A stretch of DNA of 64,000 bases from Alloalcanivorax xiamenensis (GCF_009846745.1 NZ_AQPF01000006.1:62001-126000); one strand, 5' to 3'. Positions 16,118-25,191 are shown, counted from the stretch's first letter. Notes: generated from the sequence alone by a model not told the origin. Program-made: numbers and translations.

Positions 16118-17157
16118 GGAGTGAGCCCCTCCATCACCACTTCCGGGGTGCCGTCGTGAGAACGGATGTCGCCGATCAGGATGGGCTGCTCGCCGGCGGC
16201 TTCCAGCTCGGCCACCGCCTGATCCACGTGCTCGGCGGGCACCACCACCACCATGCCAATGCCGCAGTTGAAGGTGCGGTACATCTCCATTTCCGGCACT
16301 TGGCCCTGTTCCCGCAGCCACTGGAATACCGGCGGCCAGGTCCAGGTCTTGGTGTCGACCACCGCGCGGGTGCCGTCCGGCAGCACCCGTGGCAGGTTCT
16401 CCGGCAGACCACCGCCGGTGATGTGCGCCAGGGCGTGCACTGGCACGGACTTGATCAGGGCCAGCAGGCTCTTCACGTAAATGCGGGTGGGTTCCAGCAG
16501 ATGCTCGATCACCGGTTTACCGTCCAGATCGGCGTTGGCGTCGCCTTGCTCGAGAATGCGGCGCACCAGGGAGTAGCCGTTGGAATGAGGGCCGGAGCTG
16601 GCCAGACCGATCAACTTGTCGCCGGCCTGGACGCGGCTGCCGTCGATGACACCGTCGCGTTCCACCACGCCGACGCAGAAGCCGGCCAGATCGTAATCCT
16701 CGCCCTGGTACATGCCGGGCATTTCCGCGGTTTCGCCACCCACCAGGGCGCAACCGGCTTGCACGCAGCCTTCGCCGATGCCTTCCACCACCCGCGCGGC
16801 GGTCTCCACATCGAGCTTGCCGGTGGCGTAGTAGTCAAGGAACATCAGCGGTTCAGCGCCGCCCACCACCAGATCATTCACGCACATCGCCACCAGGTCG
16901 ATGCCGACGCGGTCATGGCGGTCGTGATCCATGGCCAGCCGCAGTTTGGTGCCGACGCCGTCGGTGCCGGCCACCAGCACCGGGTTCCGGTACCCTTCAG
17001 GCAGAGCGCAGAGAGCGCCGAAGCCTCCCAGACCGCCCATCACTTCGGGCCGGCCGGTGCGCCTGGCCACCGGTTTGATTCGTTTTACCAGCTCATTGCC
17101 GGCATCGATGTCCACGCCGGCGTCGCGGTAGGTCAGCGGCCGTTTCTGTTCGCTCAT
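16114..17157 (-). CDS. purM: Phosphoribosylformylglycinamidine cyclo-ligase (AIRS)
   Basis: 347 residues, full family length. It closes the imidazole ring of FGAM to AIR using ATP. Family segments: LTYRDAGVDIDAGNELVKRIKP at the start, GTDGVGTKLRLA, DLVVGGAEPLMFLDYYATGKLD, and ALVGGETAEMPGMY, the PurM/PurL ATP-binding region. purM and purN form an operon, divergent from DUF2066-hda with a 136-bp spacer. The same arrangement is known in Pseudomonas. Confidence 0.97.
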   Translation of the reverse strand: MSEQKRPLTYRDAGVDIDAGNELVKRIKPVARRTGRPEVMGGLGGFGALCALPEGYRNPVLVAGTDGVGTKLRLAMDHDRHDRVGIDLVAMCVNDLVVGGAEPLMFLDYYATGKLDVETAARVVEGIGEGCVQAGCALVGGETAEMPGMYQGEDYDLAGFCVGVVERDGVIDGSRVQAGDKLIGLASSGPHSNGYSLVRRILEQGDANADLDGKPVIEHLLEPTRIYVKSLLALIKSVPVHALAHITGGGLPENLPRVLPDGTRAVVDTKTWTWPPVFQWLREQGQVPEMEMYRTFNCGIGMVVVVPAEHVDQAVAELEAAGEQPILIGDIRSHDGTPEVVMEGLTP

Positions 17158-17293
17158 GGGGCACTCCAGATGGTGAAGGCGCGTATTCTAGCAATCGCGG
17201 ACCAGGAGTGGAAACGGGCCGATGGACGGTTCGCCAGCGGCGTTCGGATAGGGGATAATAGCGCGCCCAATCGAGGCCCGCTGGACCGAACTG

Positions 17294-18400
17294 ATGACCC
17301 GATTATTGTGCTGCGTACTGATATTGCTGGCCCTGGCGCCGGGCGCGGGGGCCGATACCCTGGGGCAGGTGTCGCTGCCCGCGACGCAAGGGGCCGGCGG
17401 CGAGGCGCCCGGCGAAGAGGCGCTTCGTGACGGGTTGGAAAGATTGACCCGCCGCCTGACCGGCCAGGCCGAGGTAGCCGACCTGCCCGGCGTGGCCGCG
17501 GCTCTGGAAGCGCCGGATCGTTGGCTGCAGGCCTATCGCTATCAGCAGGATGGCGATGCCACCCGGCTGGAACTGGAATTCGACGGCGCCGCCCTGCGCC
17601 GCTACCTGGCCAACCAGGGGGCGCCGGTGTGGCGGGGAGAGCCACCCACGGTGTTGGTGTGGATGGTGGCGGGAAGCGGGCGCGGCAGTGTGGTCGGCGC
17701 CGGCGATGATCTGGCTGATGCGATGACGGATGTGGCGGCACAACGCGGCGTGACGCTGCGTTTCCCGGCCTGGGATGAACAAGACCGCGAGGGGCTCACG
17801 GTGGCGGACATTCGCGGCCGTTTCGATGAACCGGTGCTGGCGGCGTCGCGCCGCTACGGCAGCGACTGGGTGGCCACGGCGGTGCTGTACGACGGCCGCC
17901 AAGAGACCCTCAACTGGCGTTTGATGGAAGGCCGTGAAACCGTGACGCAGGATCGTGACAGTGGTGAGCGGGGCGCCTTGCTCTCCGGCATGGTGACGGC
18001 GATGGCCGATACTCTCACGGAGCGCTATGGCGATGAGGTCCGCGCCGCCGCAGGCGGACAGGCGAACCCGCCAGCCTCCCCGCCGACGTCTTCGCCCGCC
18101 ACGCCCGCGGACGGTGGGCCGATGGTGGCCGGCGCTCCGGTGACGCCCACCGGCCCGGACAGCTTTGACGACATGACGTTGCTGGCGGTGCGCGGCATCG
18201 GCTCCCTGCGAGACCTGACCGCTTTGCGCCAGGCGCTGTCCCAGGCGCCCGGCGTGGCCTCGGTGGAGGTGCGCTCGCTCGACGGCGATCAGGTGTTGGT
18301 TCAAGTGAGCCCCGCGGGGCTGACGCTGGCCCGCGATGTGGCTGGTCTCAGCGAATGCGGGGAAAGTCAGGGGCGCTCCCTGTATTGCTGGCAACCATGA
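17294..18400 (+). CDS. DUF2066 exported protein
   Basis: 368 residues with an N-terminal signal peptide (MTRLLCCVLILLALAPGAGA). The body matches the DUF2066 family: EALRDGLERLTRRLTGQ near the start, PTVLVWMV, and RYGSDWVATAVLYDGRQETLNWRL. A proline-rich linker follows (about 255-280), then a C-terminal ferredoxin-like fold segment (DDMTLLAVRGIGSLRDLTALRQAL). It is periplasmic and of unknown role. Its stop codon overlaps the hda start (ATGA), so the two are coupled, as in pseudomonads. Confidence 0.88.
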   Translation: MTRLLCCVLILLALAPGAGADTLGQVSLPATQGAGGEAPGEEALRDGLERLTRRLTGQAEVADLPGVAAALEAPDRWLQAYRYQQDGDATRLELEFDGAALRRYLANQGAPVWRGEPPTVLVWMVAGSGRGSVVGAGDDLADAMTDVAAQRGVTLRFPAWDEQDREGLTVADIRGRFDEPVLAASRRYGSDWVATAVLYDGRQETLNWRLMEGRETVTQDRDSGERGALLSGMVTAMADTLTERYGDEVRAAAGGQANPPASPPTSSPATPADGGPMVAGAPVTPTGPDSFDDMTLLAVRGIGSLRDLTALRQALSQAPGVASVEVRSLDGDQVLVQVSPAGLTLARDVAGLSECGESQGRSLYCWQP

Positions 18401-19086
18401 GCAACCAGTTACCCCTGGCCCTGCAGTTGCGTGAAGGGCACGATCTCGACAATTTCCAAGCCGGTGACAATGGCCTTGCCCTGGCCTCGGTGAAAGCCGC
18501 GGCTCAAGGCGAGGAGCGGCAGGTATTGCTATGGGGCGGTGAGGGGCAGGGCAAGAGCCATCTGTTGGAAGGCGCGGTGCGCCACGCCCAGACGTTGGGC
18601 CGCCCCGCCTGTTTGCTGCCGGCCACGGAGCTGTTGCCGCTGGTTCCCGACGTCCTTGATGGCATGGAGCAGTTCGCTCTGCTGGCGTTGGACGATGTCG
18701 ACCGTTTCGCCAGCCAGCCGCGCTGGGAAGAAGCGCTGTTCCATCTCTACAACCGCGTCATGGCCGGCGGCGGCGCGCTGCTGTTTACCGCGTCCGCCTC
18801 ACCGGCGGCAACCGCCTGGCAACTGCCGGATCTGGCCACGCGGCTGGCGGCGGGGCCGGTGATCCGGCTGCAGCCCCTGGATGAGCAGGCGCTTACGGAA
18901 TTGGTGGTGCGACGCGCCGGTGAACGCGGCTTGCGCATCAATGGTGAGGCAGCCCGTTATCTGGCCATGCGCAGCGAGCGCTCGCCGGCGGCACTGCTGG
19001 AGCGATTGGCCACGCTGGATCATATGGCGCTGGCCCGTCAGCGCGCCCTGACCATCCCGTTCATCAAGGATGTTTTTGATTGGTGA
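18397..19086 (+). CDS. hda: DnaA regulatory inactivator Hda
   Basis: 229 residues from the ATG at 18397. A DnaA-like AAA+ protein without the DNA-binding domain: N-terminal MSNQLPLALQLREGHDLDNF (clamp-binding QLPL motif), Walker A LLWGGEGQGKSHLLE, Walker B LLALDDVDRF, and the sensor-2 region RSPAALLERLATLD. Hda bound to the sliding clamp stimulates ATP hydrolysis by DnaA and prevents re-initiation of replication. Translational coupling to the DUF2066 gene is seen. Confidence 0.95.
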   Translation: MSNQLPLALQLREGHDLDNFQAGDNGLALASVKAAAQGEERQVLLWGGEGQGKSHLLEGAVRHAQTLGRPACLLPATELLPLVPDVLDGMEQFALLALDDVDRFASQPRWEEALFHLYNRVMAGGGALLFTASASPAATAWQLPDLATRLAAGPVIRLQPLDEQALTELVVRRAGERGLRINGEAARYLAMRSERSPAALLERLATLDHMALARQRALTIPFIKDVFDW

Positions 19087-19182
19087 CCCGGCGGGGATCC
19101 GTCTTTTTTCCTATACTACCGAAACAACACCGAACACCCTCGCGTGATCTCGCGATCACCACCAAGTCGATAAGGAGACGCT

Positions 19183-20583
19183 ATGGATATCAGTTCCGGT
19201 TGGGATCTAGTCATCATCGGCAGTGGACCGGCGGGGGAGGCGGCGGCGATGCAGGCGGCCAAGGGCGGTTTGCGCGTTGCCATGATCGAGAGCCAGAACC
19301 GGGTCGGCGGTAACTGCACCCATTGGGGCACGATCCCCTCCAAGGCGCTGCGTCACCAGGTGCGTCAGGTGATCCGTTCGCAACGCAATCCGTTGCTGCG
19401 CGGTCTGATCAATCCGCGCCAGGTGCAATGGCAGGATCTGATCCGCCGCAGCGGGGAAGTGATCGACTCCCAGGTGCAGGTGCGTACCGACTTCTATATC
19501 CGTAACCGGGTACGTTTATTCTCCGGGCTCGGCTATATTCAGGGGCCGGGGGACGTCCGCGTGGACGATCCGGTGGGCCGCCAGTGGCTGTTGCGTACCC
19601 GCAATATTCTCATCGCCACCGGCTCGCGGCCCTATCATCCGGCGGACGTGGACTTCGATCATCCACGCATCTACGACTCCGACACCATCCTCAACATGGC
19701 GCATACGCCGCGCAACATCATCGTCTACGGCGCCGGGGTGATCGGTTGCGAGTACGCCTGCATGTTCACCGGCTTGGGCATGCGGGTGGATCTGGTCAAT
19801 AACCGGCAGCATTTGCTGGATTTCCTCGACACGGAAATTTCCGATGCGCTCAGCTATCACCTGCGTGACCAGGGCGCCACCATCCGTCACAGCGAGGAAT
19901 ACTCGCGGATCATCGCCGACGATGAAGGCGTGACGCTGGAGTTGCAGTCCGGCAAACGACTGCGCGCCGACGCGCTGCTGTGGTGCAACGGCCGTTCCGG
20001 TAACACCCAGGATCTGGGTATCGAGAATCTGGGGCTGGAAGCCAACAGTCGCGGTCAGTTGAGCGTGGATGAGCGCTACTGCACGGCGGCGGAGAACGTT
20101 TACGCGGTGGGGGACGTGGTGGGCTGGCCGTCCCTGGCCAGCGCCTCCTACGACCAGGGCCGCTTCTGTGCCGAAGGGATCGTCACCGGTGGACCGGTGA
20201 AGCAGGTGGAGAATGTTCCCACCGGTATTTACACCATCCCCGGCATCAGTTCGGTGGGGCAAACCGAACAGGAACTGACCGAATCAAAGGTGCCCTACGA
20301 AGTGGGGCAGGCGTTCTTCAAGAATCTGGCCCGGGCGCAGATCACTGGTGAGCGGGTTGGCATGCTGAAAATTCTGTTCCACCGCGAGACCCTGGCGGTG
20401 CTGGGAATTCATTGCTTCGGTTATCAGGCGATGGAAATAGTACACGTCGGGCAGGCGGTGATGCGTCAACCGGCGCCCAACAACACGCTGCATTATTTCG
20501 TTGACACCACTTTTAACTACCCCACCATGGCGGAAGCCTATCGGGTAGCGGCGATCAACGGGGTCAACCGGGTTAGGCGGTGA
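19183..20583 (+). CDS. sthA: Soluble pyridine nucleotide transhydrogenase (Si-specific)
   Basis: 466 residues, preceded by AAGGAG. A flavoprotein of the disulfide-reductase fold that moves hydride between NADPH and NAD+. The FAD motif GSGPAGEAAAMQAA is near the N-terminus. The usual redox-active CxxxxC is replaced by CTHWGTIPS (second cysteine absent), which is the SthA signature rather than decay. The NAD motif GAGVIGCEYACMF is at about 182-194. Monocistronic; REP-like palindromes follow. Confidence 0.96.
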   Translation: MDISSGWDLVIIGSGPAGEAAAMQAAKGGLRVAMIESQNRVGGNCTHWGTIPSKALRHQVRQVIRSQRNPLLRGLINPRQVQWQDLIRRSGEVIDSQVQVRTDFYIRNRVRLFSGLGYIQGPGDVRVDDPVGRQWLLRTRNILIATGSRPYHPADVDFDHPRIYDSDTILNMAHTPRNIIVYGAGVIGCEYACMFTGLGMRVDLVNNRQHLLDFLDTEISDALSYHLRDQGATIRHSEEYSRIIADDEGVTLELQSGKRLRADALLWCNGRSGNTQDLGIENLGLEANSRGQLSVDERYCTAAENVYAVGDVVGWPSLASASYDQGRFCAEGIVTGGPVKQVENVPTGIYTIPGISSVGQTEQELTESKVPYEVGQAFFKNLARAQITGERVGMLKILFHRETLAVLGIHCFGYQAMEIVHVGQAVMRQPAPNNTLHYFVDTTFNYPTMAEAYRVAAINGVNRVRR

Positions 20584-20623
20584 AACAGACCGGGCCTTCT
20601 TCTGGAGGGACATAAATTCGGAA

Positions 20624-20724
20624 GCCACTACAAAGCCGCCGTGGGAAGCGGCCTTGGCCGCGAATGCCCCCGGGCCGTCGGCCATTCGCTTGCAAGCAAG
20701 CTTCCCACGGCGGCTTTGTAGCGG
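20624..20724. repeat. REP-like inverted pair
   Basis: CTACAAAGCCGCCGTGGGAA near 20630-20647 and its near-perfect inverse (TTCCCACGGCGGCTTTGTAG, about 20702-20721) enclose GCGGCCTTGGCCGCGAA and ATTCGCTTGCAAGCAAGC. It lies between convergent sthA and the Smr gene and could act as a bidirectional terminator. Confidence 0.8.
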
Positions 20725-21318
20725 CTACCTCTGCGCGCGGCTGCGCTCGTAAAAAAACTCCCGGTTTTTCTGCCGCGCGTCGCCACTTTTTTTCAACAGC
20801 GCCAGGGTGACGCCAGCGCCGCCCTGATTCTGCGGGGCGCTGTGGAAGGCCAACACTTCCGGGTACTCGGCCAGCCAGTGCAGCACGTAGCTTTTCAGCA
20901 GCCCGGGGCGCTCGCTGTGCTGGCCCTTGCCATGGCTGATTTGCACGGTGCGTAACCCCTGGGTCTGAGCCTCCTGGAGAAAGCGGAATACCTGTTCGCG
21001 GGCATCGAGCAGACGAACCCGGTGCAGATCCAGACGGGCCTGGGTTTCGTACTTGCCCAAACGCAATTTCCGGAACACCCCTTCCTGCACGCCGTTTTTC
21101 TTCTGGCCGACGATGTCGTGGGGGCCGGCCTCGGGAACATGTTCCGGCAAGGACAAGGGATTGCCGTCCTGGGCGGGGCGGGCGGTGGCGGCGGCGCGAC
21201 GTTGCTGCTGGGCCAGGCTGGGGGGGTGAGGGCGGCTCAGGTGCACGCGGCCATCGTCCTTGAGCGGTGCCACACCGGTCATTTCTTTGCGAAACAGATC
21301 GTCGTCATGGTCGTTCAT
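20725..21318 (-). CDS. Smr-domain DNA/RNA endonuclease-like protein
   Basis: 197 residues from the ATG at 21318 (MNDHDDDLFRKEMTGVAPL), which removes an arginine/proline-rich upstream extension. The C-terminal half is a Smr domain: the conserved LDLHRVRL with downstream AREQVFRFLQEAQTQGLRTVQISHGKGQHS, and GGAGVTLALLKK. Stand-alone small Smr proteins (SmrA/SmrB group) have nicking or RNA-cleaving activity; SmrB cleaves mRNA at collided ribosomes. The acidic/basic N-terminal region is typical of the proteobacterial SmrA/B group. Confidence 0.9.
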   Translation of the reverse strand: MNDHDDDLFRKEMTGVAPLKDDGRVHLSRPHPPSLAQQQRRAAATARPAQDGNPLSLPEHVPEAGPHDIVGQKKNGVQEGVFRKLRLGKYETQARLDLHRVRLLDAREQVFRFLQEAQTQGLRTVQISHGKGQHSERPGLLKSYVLHWLAEYPEVLAFHSAPQNQGGAGVTLALLKKSGDARQKNREFFYERSRAQR

Positions 21319-21481
21319 GGCACCCTCCGGACACGGCACTTTATTGGGATAGTACACAAAGTATGAGGGGCATGGCAGCGGCCCGATGGTCGTCAATACC
21401 GGGGCGCGGAGGGGGAACTCGGAAAAAAGCACCACAGGGGGTATGCGAGCATACCCCTTGAGGACCGGGAGAAAAGGTCGA

Positions 21482-21649
21482 TCAGTGCGAGGGACGCGGC
21501 GGTCGGGGGCGACCGGGGGCTTCCGCGGCCTCGTCATCGGTTTGATGACGATGCTTCTTGGCGTCCCGCTTGCGACGTTCCTTCGCTACCCGACTATGCT
21601 CTTCTTGCCATTCTTTGGCGTCGTAGTCATCAAAGTGGCGACGACTCAT
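21482..21649 (-). CDS. Small charged hypothetical protein
   Basis: From the ATG at 21649, 55 residues: MSRRHFDDYDAKEWQEEHSR followed by a lysine/arginine-rich helix and a proline-rich tail. It has no membrane segment and is likely a soluble, highly charged helical peptide. The frame is open upstream to 21730, but that part looks non-coding. I do not recognise the family with certainty. It sits between the Smr and GST-domain genes on the same strand. Confidence 0.5.
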   Translation of the reverse strand: MSRRHFDDYDAKEWQEEHSRVAKERRKRDAKKHRHQTDDEAAEAPGRPRPPRPSH

Positions 21650-21794
21650 GTTCTGTACTCTCAAAAAAGATCCGTAATACAAAAGGCGCGTGATAACAGG
21701 CGCGACCAGCTCGCATTCCCTGTGTATCAACGACTATATATCACTGAACCCGGCGGCGGAGAAGAGGCGCAACGCAATATTCATACGATCCTGT

Positions 21795-22574
21795 TCATAC
21801 CGCCCGGGGAGCGGTATCGGGTTCCTGGTAGGCGTAATCCAGGTATTCCAGGATCGAAGCCGATTCATAACGCTCCTCGCCAGTATTCGGGTCCACCAGA
21901 TAGGGAATCGCCACCATATCGGTGATGGTGATCAGACGTTGGCGGTTGCGCTGGCTGGGCCGGTAATTCAGGTTCAAACGGTCACGTACCGCCGGCAGCA
22001 CCCAGTCCATCCACTGGTCCCGGCCGCACTGCCGGATCAGATACGGCAGTTGCATCTCGCACAGCCGTTCCCGCACCAGGCGGGCGAACGGGCTGGCCTC
22101 GAAGGAATACAGTTCCAGAGGCCGTTCCGCCAGGCCCGCGGGGCGGGCGCGCAGCCCTCGGCGGCCACGGGGCACCGACGCGGTGAACGATGACACCAGC
22201 CGCAAGCGGGAAGCCAGTCCGCGGCCGGGGGGCAGGCGGTCGCCATATTCCCGGTGCAGGTAATCGATAATGTCCCCGGATTCATAGAGCGCCGCTCCTG
22301 TGTTCGGATCCATCAGGAACGGGACGCGGGTCTGTCCACCGAGATTTTCCACTAGAGGCCGGTAACGGCTGCCGTCCTTGGGGCAAGGGAAAATCAGCAC
22401 GTCCAGATCCAGCTCGGTAAGCGTTTCACGCACCAACCGGCAATAGGGGCAGGCTTCGATGTCGTACAATTCCAAAGGCTCTTCCGGCTGCCTGTCACGC
22501 GGGCGGGTGGCGATGCCCCGGCCATTTTGCGCGGCGCTGGAAGCCAGTGAACGGGCGATATCCAGATATGACAT
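21795..22574 (-). CDS. Tandem glutathione S-transferase N-terminal domain protein
   Basis: 259 residues composed of two thioredoxin-fold GST-N/glutaredoxin-like domains and no visible GST-C helical domain. Domain 1 (about 33-115) has LELYDIEACPYCRLVRETLTEL with a CPYC redox pair and the TRVPFLMDPNTGAALYESGDI cis-proline and glutathione loop. Domain 2 (about 150-250) repeats the pattern as LELYSFEASPFARLVRERLCEM and IPYLVDPNTGEERYESASI, with SPFA replacing CPYC, so only the first domain has redox cysteines. Preceded by AAGGAGGA. It may be a glutaredoxin-like or glutathione-dependent detoxification protein. Confidence 0.85.
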   Translation of the reverse strand: MSYLDIARSLASSAAQNGRGIATRPRDRQPEEPLELYDIEACPYCRLVRETLTELDLDVLIFPCPKDGSRYRPLVENLGGQTRVPFLMDPNTGAALYESGDIIDYLHREYGDRLPPGRGLASRLRLVSSFTASVPRGRRGLRARPAGLAERPLELYSFEASPFARLVRERLCEMQLPYLIRQCGRDQWMDWVLPAVRDRLNLNYRPSQRNRQRLITITDMVAIPYLVDPNTGEERYESASILEYLDYAYQEPDTAPRAV

Positions 22575-22629
22575 AAGGCTCCTCCTTGTTCCGCTCTACC
22601 TTGACCATGGCGCCGTGCCGGAACAATGG

Positions 22630-22673
22630 CCCTGGCGCCGGTAAGATCATGAACCGGCTCCAAGGCGCCAGGG
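22630..22673 (-). terminator. Stem-loop after sodM, possible terminator
   Basis: CCCTGGCGCC (22630-22639) and its perfect inverse GGCGCCAGGG (22664-22673) lie just past the sodM stop. There is no T-tract, so a terminator role is uncertain. Confidence 0.4.
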
Positions 22674-22685
22674 GCGATGCCGCCG

Positions 22686-23321
22686 TCAGGCCGACTTTTG
22701 CCGCGATACTTGCGCCAGCGCATCTTCGTACAGGCGGTTCACGTAGGGCCAGTTGACCACCTTCCACCAGGCGTCGATGTAGTCCGGGCGCTTGTTCATG
22801 TAGGTGAGATAGTAAGCGTGCTCCCACACGTCGCAACCCAGAATCGGCGTGCCGCGCACCTCGGCGGTGTCCATCAGCGGATTGTCCTGGTTACCGGTGG
22901 AGCTGATCGCCAGATCGCCGTTCGCGGTAACCGAGAGCCAGGCGAAACCGGAGCCGAACTGGGTGATGCCGGCGTTGGCGAAAGCCGTCTTGAATTCATC
23001 GAAGGAACCGTACTTGGCCAGCAGAGCGTCCGCCAGCGGACCCACCGGATCGCCGCCGCCATCCGGCGACATCACGTTCCAATACAGGGTGTGGTTGTAA
23101 TAGCCGCCGCCGTTGTTGCGCACCGCCGGCGCGTGCCGGGAGATGTGGGCGAAAATGGTCTCCATCGGCTGCTGTTCCAGATCGGTGCCGCTGATGGCGG
23201 TGATGAACTTGTCGTAGTAAGTGCGATGGTGCCGGGTATGGTGTACGCGCATGGTGGTCTCGTCGATCACCGGTTCCAAGGCGTCGTAAGCGTACGGTAA
23301 GTCCGGAAACTCATGAATCAT
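22686..23321 (-). CDS. sodM: Superoxide dismutase, manganese type
   Basis: 211 residues. Metal ligands are H27, H77 (GGGYYNHTLYW), D164 and H168 (CDVWEHAYYL). The glycine-rich segment before H77 and the glutamine in STGNQDNP are the positions that distinguish Mn- from Fe-type enzymes, and both match the Mn type; metal choice is inferred. It disproportionates superoxide in the cytoplasm. The start overlaps the end of the upstream small gene by 11 bp. In Pseudomonas aeruginosa sodM likewise lies downstream of a small orfX in a Fur-controlled operon, where Mn-SOD replaces Fe-SOD when iron is scarce. Confidence 0.92.
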   Translation of the reverse strand: MIHEFPDLPYAYDALEPVIDETTMRVHHTRHHRTYYDKFITAISGTDLEQQPMETIFAHISRHAPAVRNNGGGYYNHTLYWNVMSPDGGGDPVGPLADALLAKYGSFDEFKTAFANAGITQFGSGFAWLSVTANGDLAISSTGNQDNPLMDTAEVRGTPILGCDVWEHAYYLTYMNKRPDYIDAWWKVVNWPYVNRLYEDALAQVSRQKSA

Positions 23322-23745
23322 GGTAACTATCCTCTAACGTTAAAAGACGTGTGGCGTCCTCCAGTGCCCGCCGCTGATGTGGCTCGAGCAATCCGACGCC
23401 GGATTGGTGCAAAGCCAGTAACCGCATTCTCAGCCGGCCGAACTCGCCCAGCGCGCAGCCGCCGGCACCTCGCGACATCTGATCGTTCACCCAGACCGCC
23501 AGATTCAAGCAGCCCTCCAGCAGAACATCCCGGATCCGCTCCGGTTGTTCGCGCCGGGCGTGGGTATCGGCGAGGTTCTGAATGGCGATGGAATACAAGA
23601 TCAGGGCGTCGGTGTCGGCGGGGCGCCGGCATTGAAGGGCGGTTGCCAGAGCGCTGATGGCCTGGCGGTAGCGGTCCTGAGCTTCGGCGTAGCGTTGCGT
23701 GGCGAAGGCTTCGTTACCTAGCCGGAGCAGGGCTTTGCTGTCCAT
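23311..23745 (-). CDS. OrfX-like protein upstream of sodM
   Basis: 144 residues, mostly helical and soluble, with a TPR-like start (LLRLGNEAFATQRYAEAQDRYRQAIS) and two cysteines in LQCRRPADTD and LEGCLNLAVW. It resembles the small protein encoded between fumC and sodM in the iron-repressed operon of Pseudomonas. Function unknown. It overlaps sodM, and a Fur box lies immediately upstream of its start. No ribosome-binding site is visible between the Fur box and the ATG at 23745. Confidence 0.75.
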   Translation of the reverse strand: MDSKALLRLGNEAFATQRYAEAQDRYRQAISALATALQCRRPADTDALILYSIAIQNLADTHARREQPERIRDVLLEGCLNLAVWVNDQMSRGAGGCALGEFGRLRMRLLALHQSGVGLLEPHQRRALEDATRLLTLEDSYHDS

Positions 23746-23748
23746 TGC

Positions 23749-23769
23749 GATAATCGTAATGCGAATTAC
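23749..23769 (-). promoter_or_regulatory. Fur box of the orfX-sodM operon
   Basis: GATAATCGTAATGCGAATTA matches the Fur consensus (three GATAAT-like hexamers). It lies four bases upstream of the orfX start, where bound Fur would block transcription or initiation. Confidence 0.7.
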
Positions 23770-23957
23770 TTTTATTTAAAAGAAGGAAAAGAATCAGAAT
23801 GCTGTCTTTTTCGCTCAGTATCCGTGATCGCTCCCGTCATTGTGGCCATTCCGGCCCTCGGGCACTCTGTTGGCCTCAATATCTGTTCACCTCAATAATT
23901 ATCGTTACCCCGGAACGCCGAGCCTGCTCAGGCCGCGAGGGCGAGAGGAACGCTTAC

Positions 23958-25169
23958 ATGACCGAAGCCTATATTTACGATGCCATCCGCACCCCCCGTG
24001 GGCGTGGCAAGAAGGATGGCTCCCTGCATACTGTCAAACCTCTGGATCTGGTGGTGGGGTTGATTGGTGAATTGCGCGATCGTTTCCCCAATATGGACGT
24101 CAACCGCATCGACGATGTGTTGCTCGGCGTGGTCTCGCCGGTGGGGGATCAGGGAGCCTGTATCGCCAAGACCGCGGCCCTGGCCGCCGGTCTGCCGGAA
24201 ACGGTGGCGGGCTATCAACTGAACCGGTTTTGTGCGTCCGGCCTGGAAGCGGTCAACACGGCGGCCCAGAAAGTGGCGTCCGGTTGGGATGATCTGGTTC
24301 TGGCCGGCGGTGTTGAAGCGATGAGCCGGGTGCCGATGGGCTCCGATGGCGGTGCCTGGGCCATGGACCCGATCACCAACTACGAAACCGGTTTCGTGCC
24401 TCAGGGCATCGGCGCCGATCTGATCGCCACCATCGAAGGCTTCTCCCGCCGCGATGTGGACGAATTCGCCGCCGAGTCCCAGGCCCGTGCCGCCAATGCC
24501 TGGGAAAAAGGCTATTTCCGGCGCTCCGTGGTGCCGGTGAAGGACCGCAACGGCCTGGTGGTGTTGGATCGGGACGAGCACGTGCGCGCCGGCACCACCG
24601 CCGATGTGCTTGGCAACTTGAATCCGTCGTTTGCCGTCATGGGCGAAATGGGCGGCTTCGACGCCGTGGCGCTGCAGAAATACCACTGGGTCGAGAAGAT
24701 CGATCACGTGCACACCGGAGGCAACTCCTCCGGCATTGTCGATGGCGCTTCCCTGGTGGCCATCGGTAACGCCCAGGTGGGCAAGGACTACGGCATGACG
24801 CCGCGGGGGAGGGTGGTGGCCACCGCCATCAGCGGCGCTGATCCCACCATCATGCTCACCGGTCCGGCGCCGGCCTGCCGCAAGGTGCTGAAGAAAGCCG
24901 GCATGACCATCGACCAGATCGACCTGGTGGAAATCAACGAGGCCTTCGCTTCCGTGGCCATGCGTTTCATGAAGGACATGGGCCTCAGCCATGACAAAGT
25001 GAACGTCAACGGCGGCGCCATTGCCATGGGTCACCCGCTGGGCGCCACCGGCGCCATGATTCTGGGCACCGTGCTGGATGAGCTGGAACGCCGTGACCAG
25101 AAATACGGACTGTGCACCCTCTGCGTGGGCGGTGGCATGGGGATCGCCACCATCATCGAGCGCCTGTGA
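23958..25169 (+). CDS. Acetyl-CoA acetyltransferase (thiolase)
   Basis: 403 residues from the ATG at 23958 (MTEAYIYDAIRTPRGRGKKDG); the upstream open frame shows no homology. Family features: nucleophilic cysteine in NRFCASGLEAVNTAA, the HTGGNSSGIVDGAS loop, NEAFASVAMRF, and the second cysteine in CVGGGMG with the preceding GGAIAMGHPLGATGA histidine. It performs the thiolytic last step of beta-oxidation or acetoacetyl-CoA formation. It is followed 22 bp later by a FadB-like gene, so the two likely form a multienzyme complex. Confidence 0.94.
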   Translation: MTEAYIYDAIRTPRGRGKKDGSLHTVKPLDLVVGLIGELRDRFPNMDVNRIDDVLLGVVSPVGDQGACIAKTAALAAGLPETVAGYQLNRFCASGLEAVNTAAQKVASGWDDLVLAGGVEAMSRVPMGSDGGAWAMDPITNYETGFVPQGIGADLIATIEGFSRRDVDEFAAESQARAANAWEKGYFRRSVVPVKDRNGLVVLDRDEHVRAGTTADVLGNLNPSFAVMGEMGGFDAVALQKYHWVEKIDHVHTGGNSSGIVDGASLVAIGNAQVGKDYGMTPRGRVVATAISGADPTIMLTGPAPACRKVLKKAGMTIDQIDLVEINEAFASVAMRFMKDMGLSHDKVNVNGGAIAMGHPLGATGAMILGTVLDELERRDQKYGLCTLCVGGGMGIATIIERL

Positions 25170-25191
25170 GCCGGACGGGGAGAAACGAATC

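Noticed and set aside
19183..20583. SthA lacking the second redox cysteine, as if inactivated
   Set aside because: CTHWGTIPS without CxxxxC is the normal SthA arrangement and not a decay sign.
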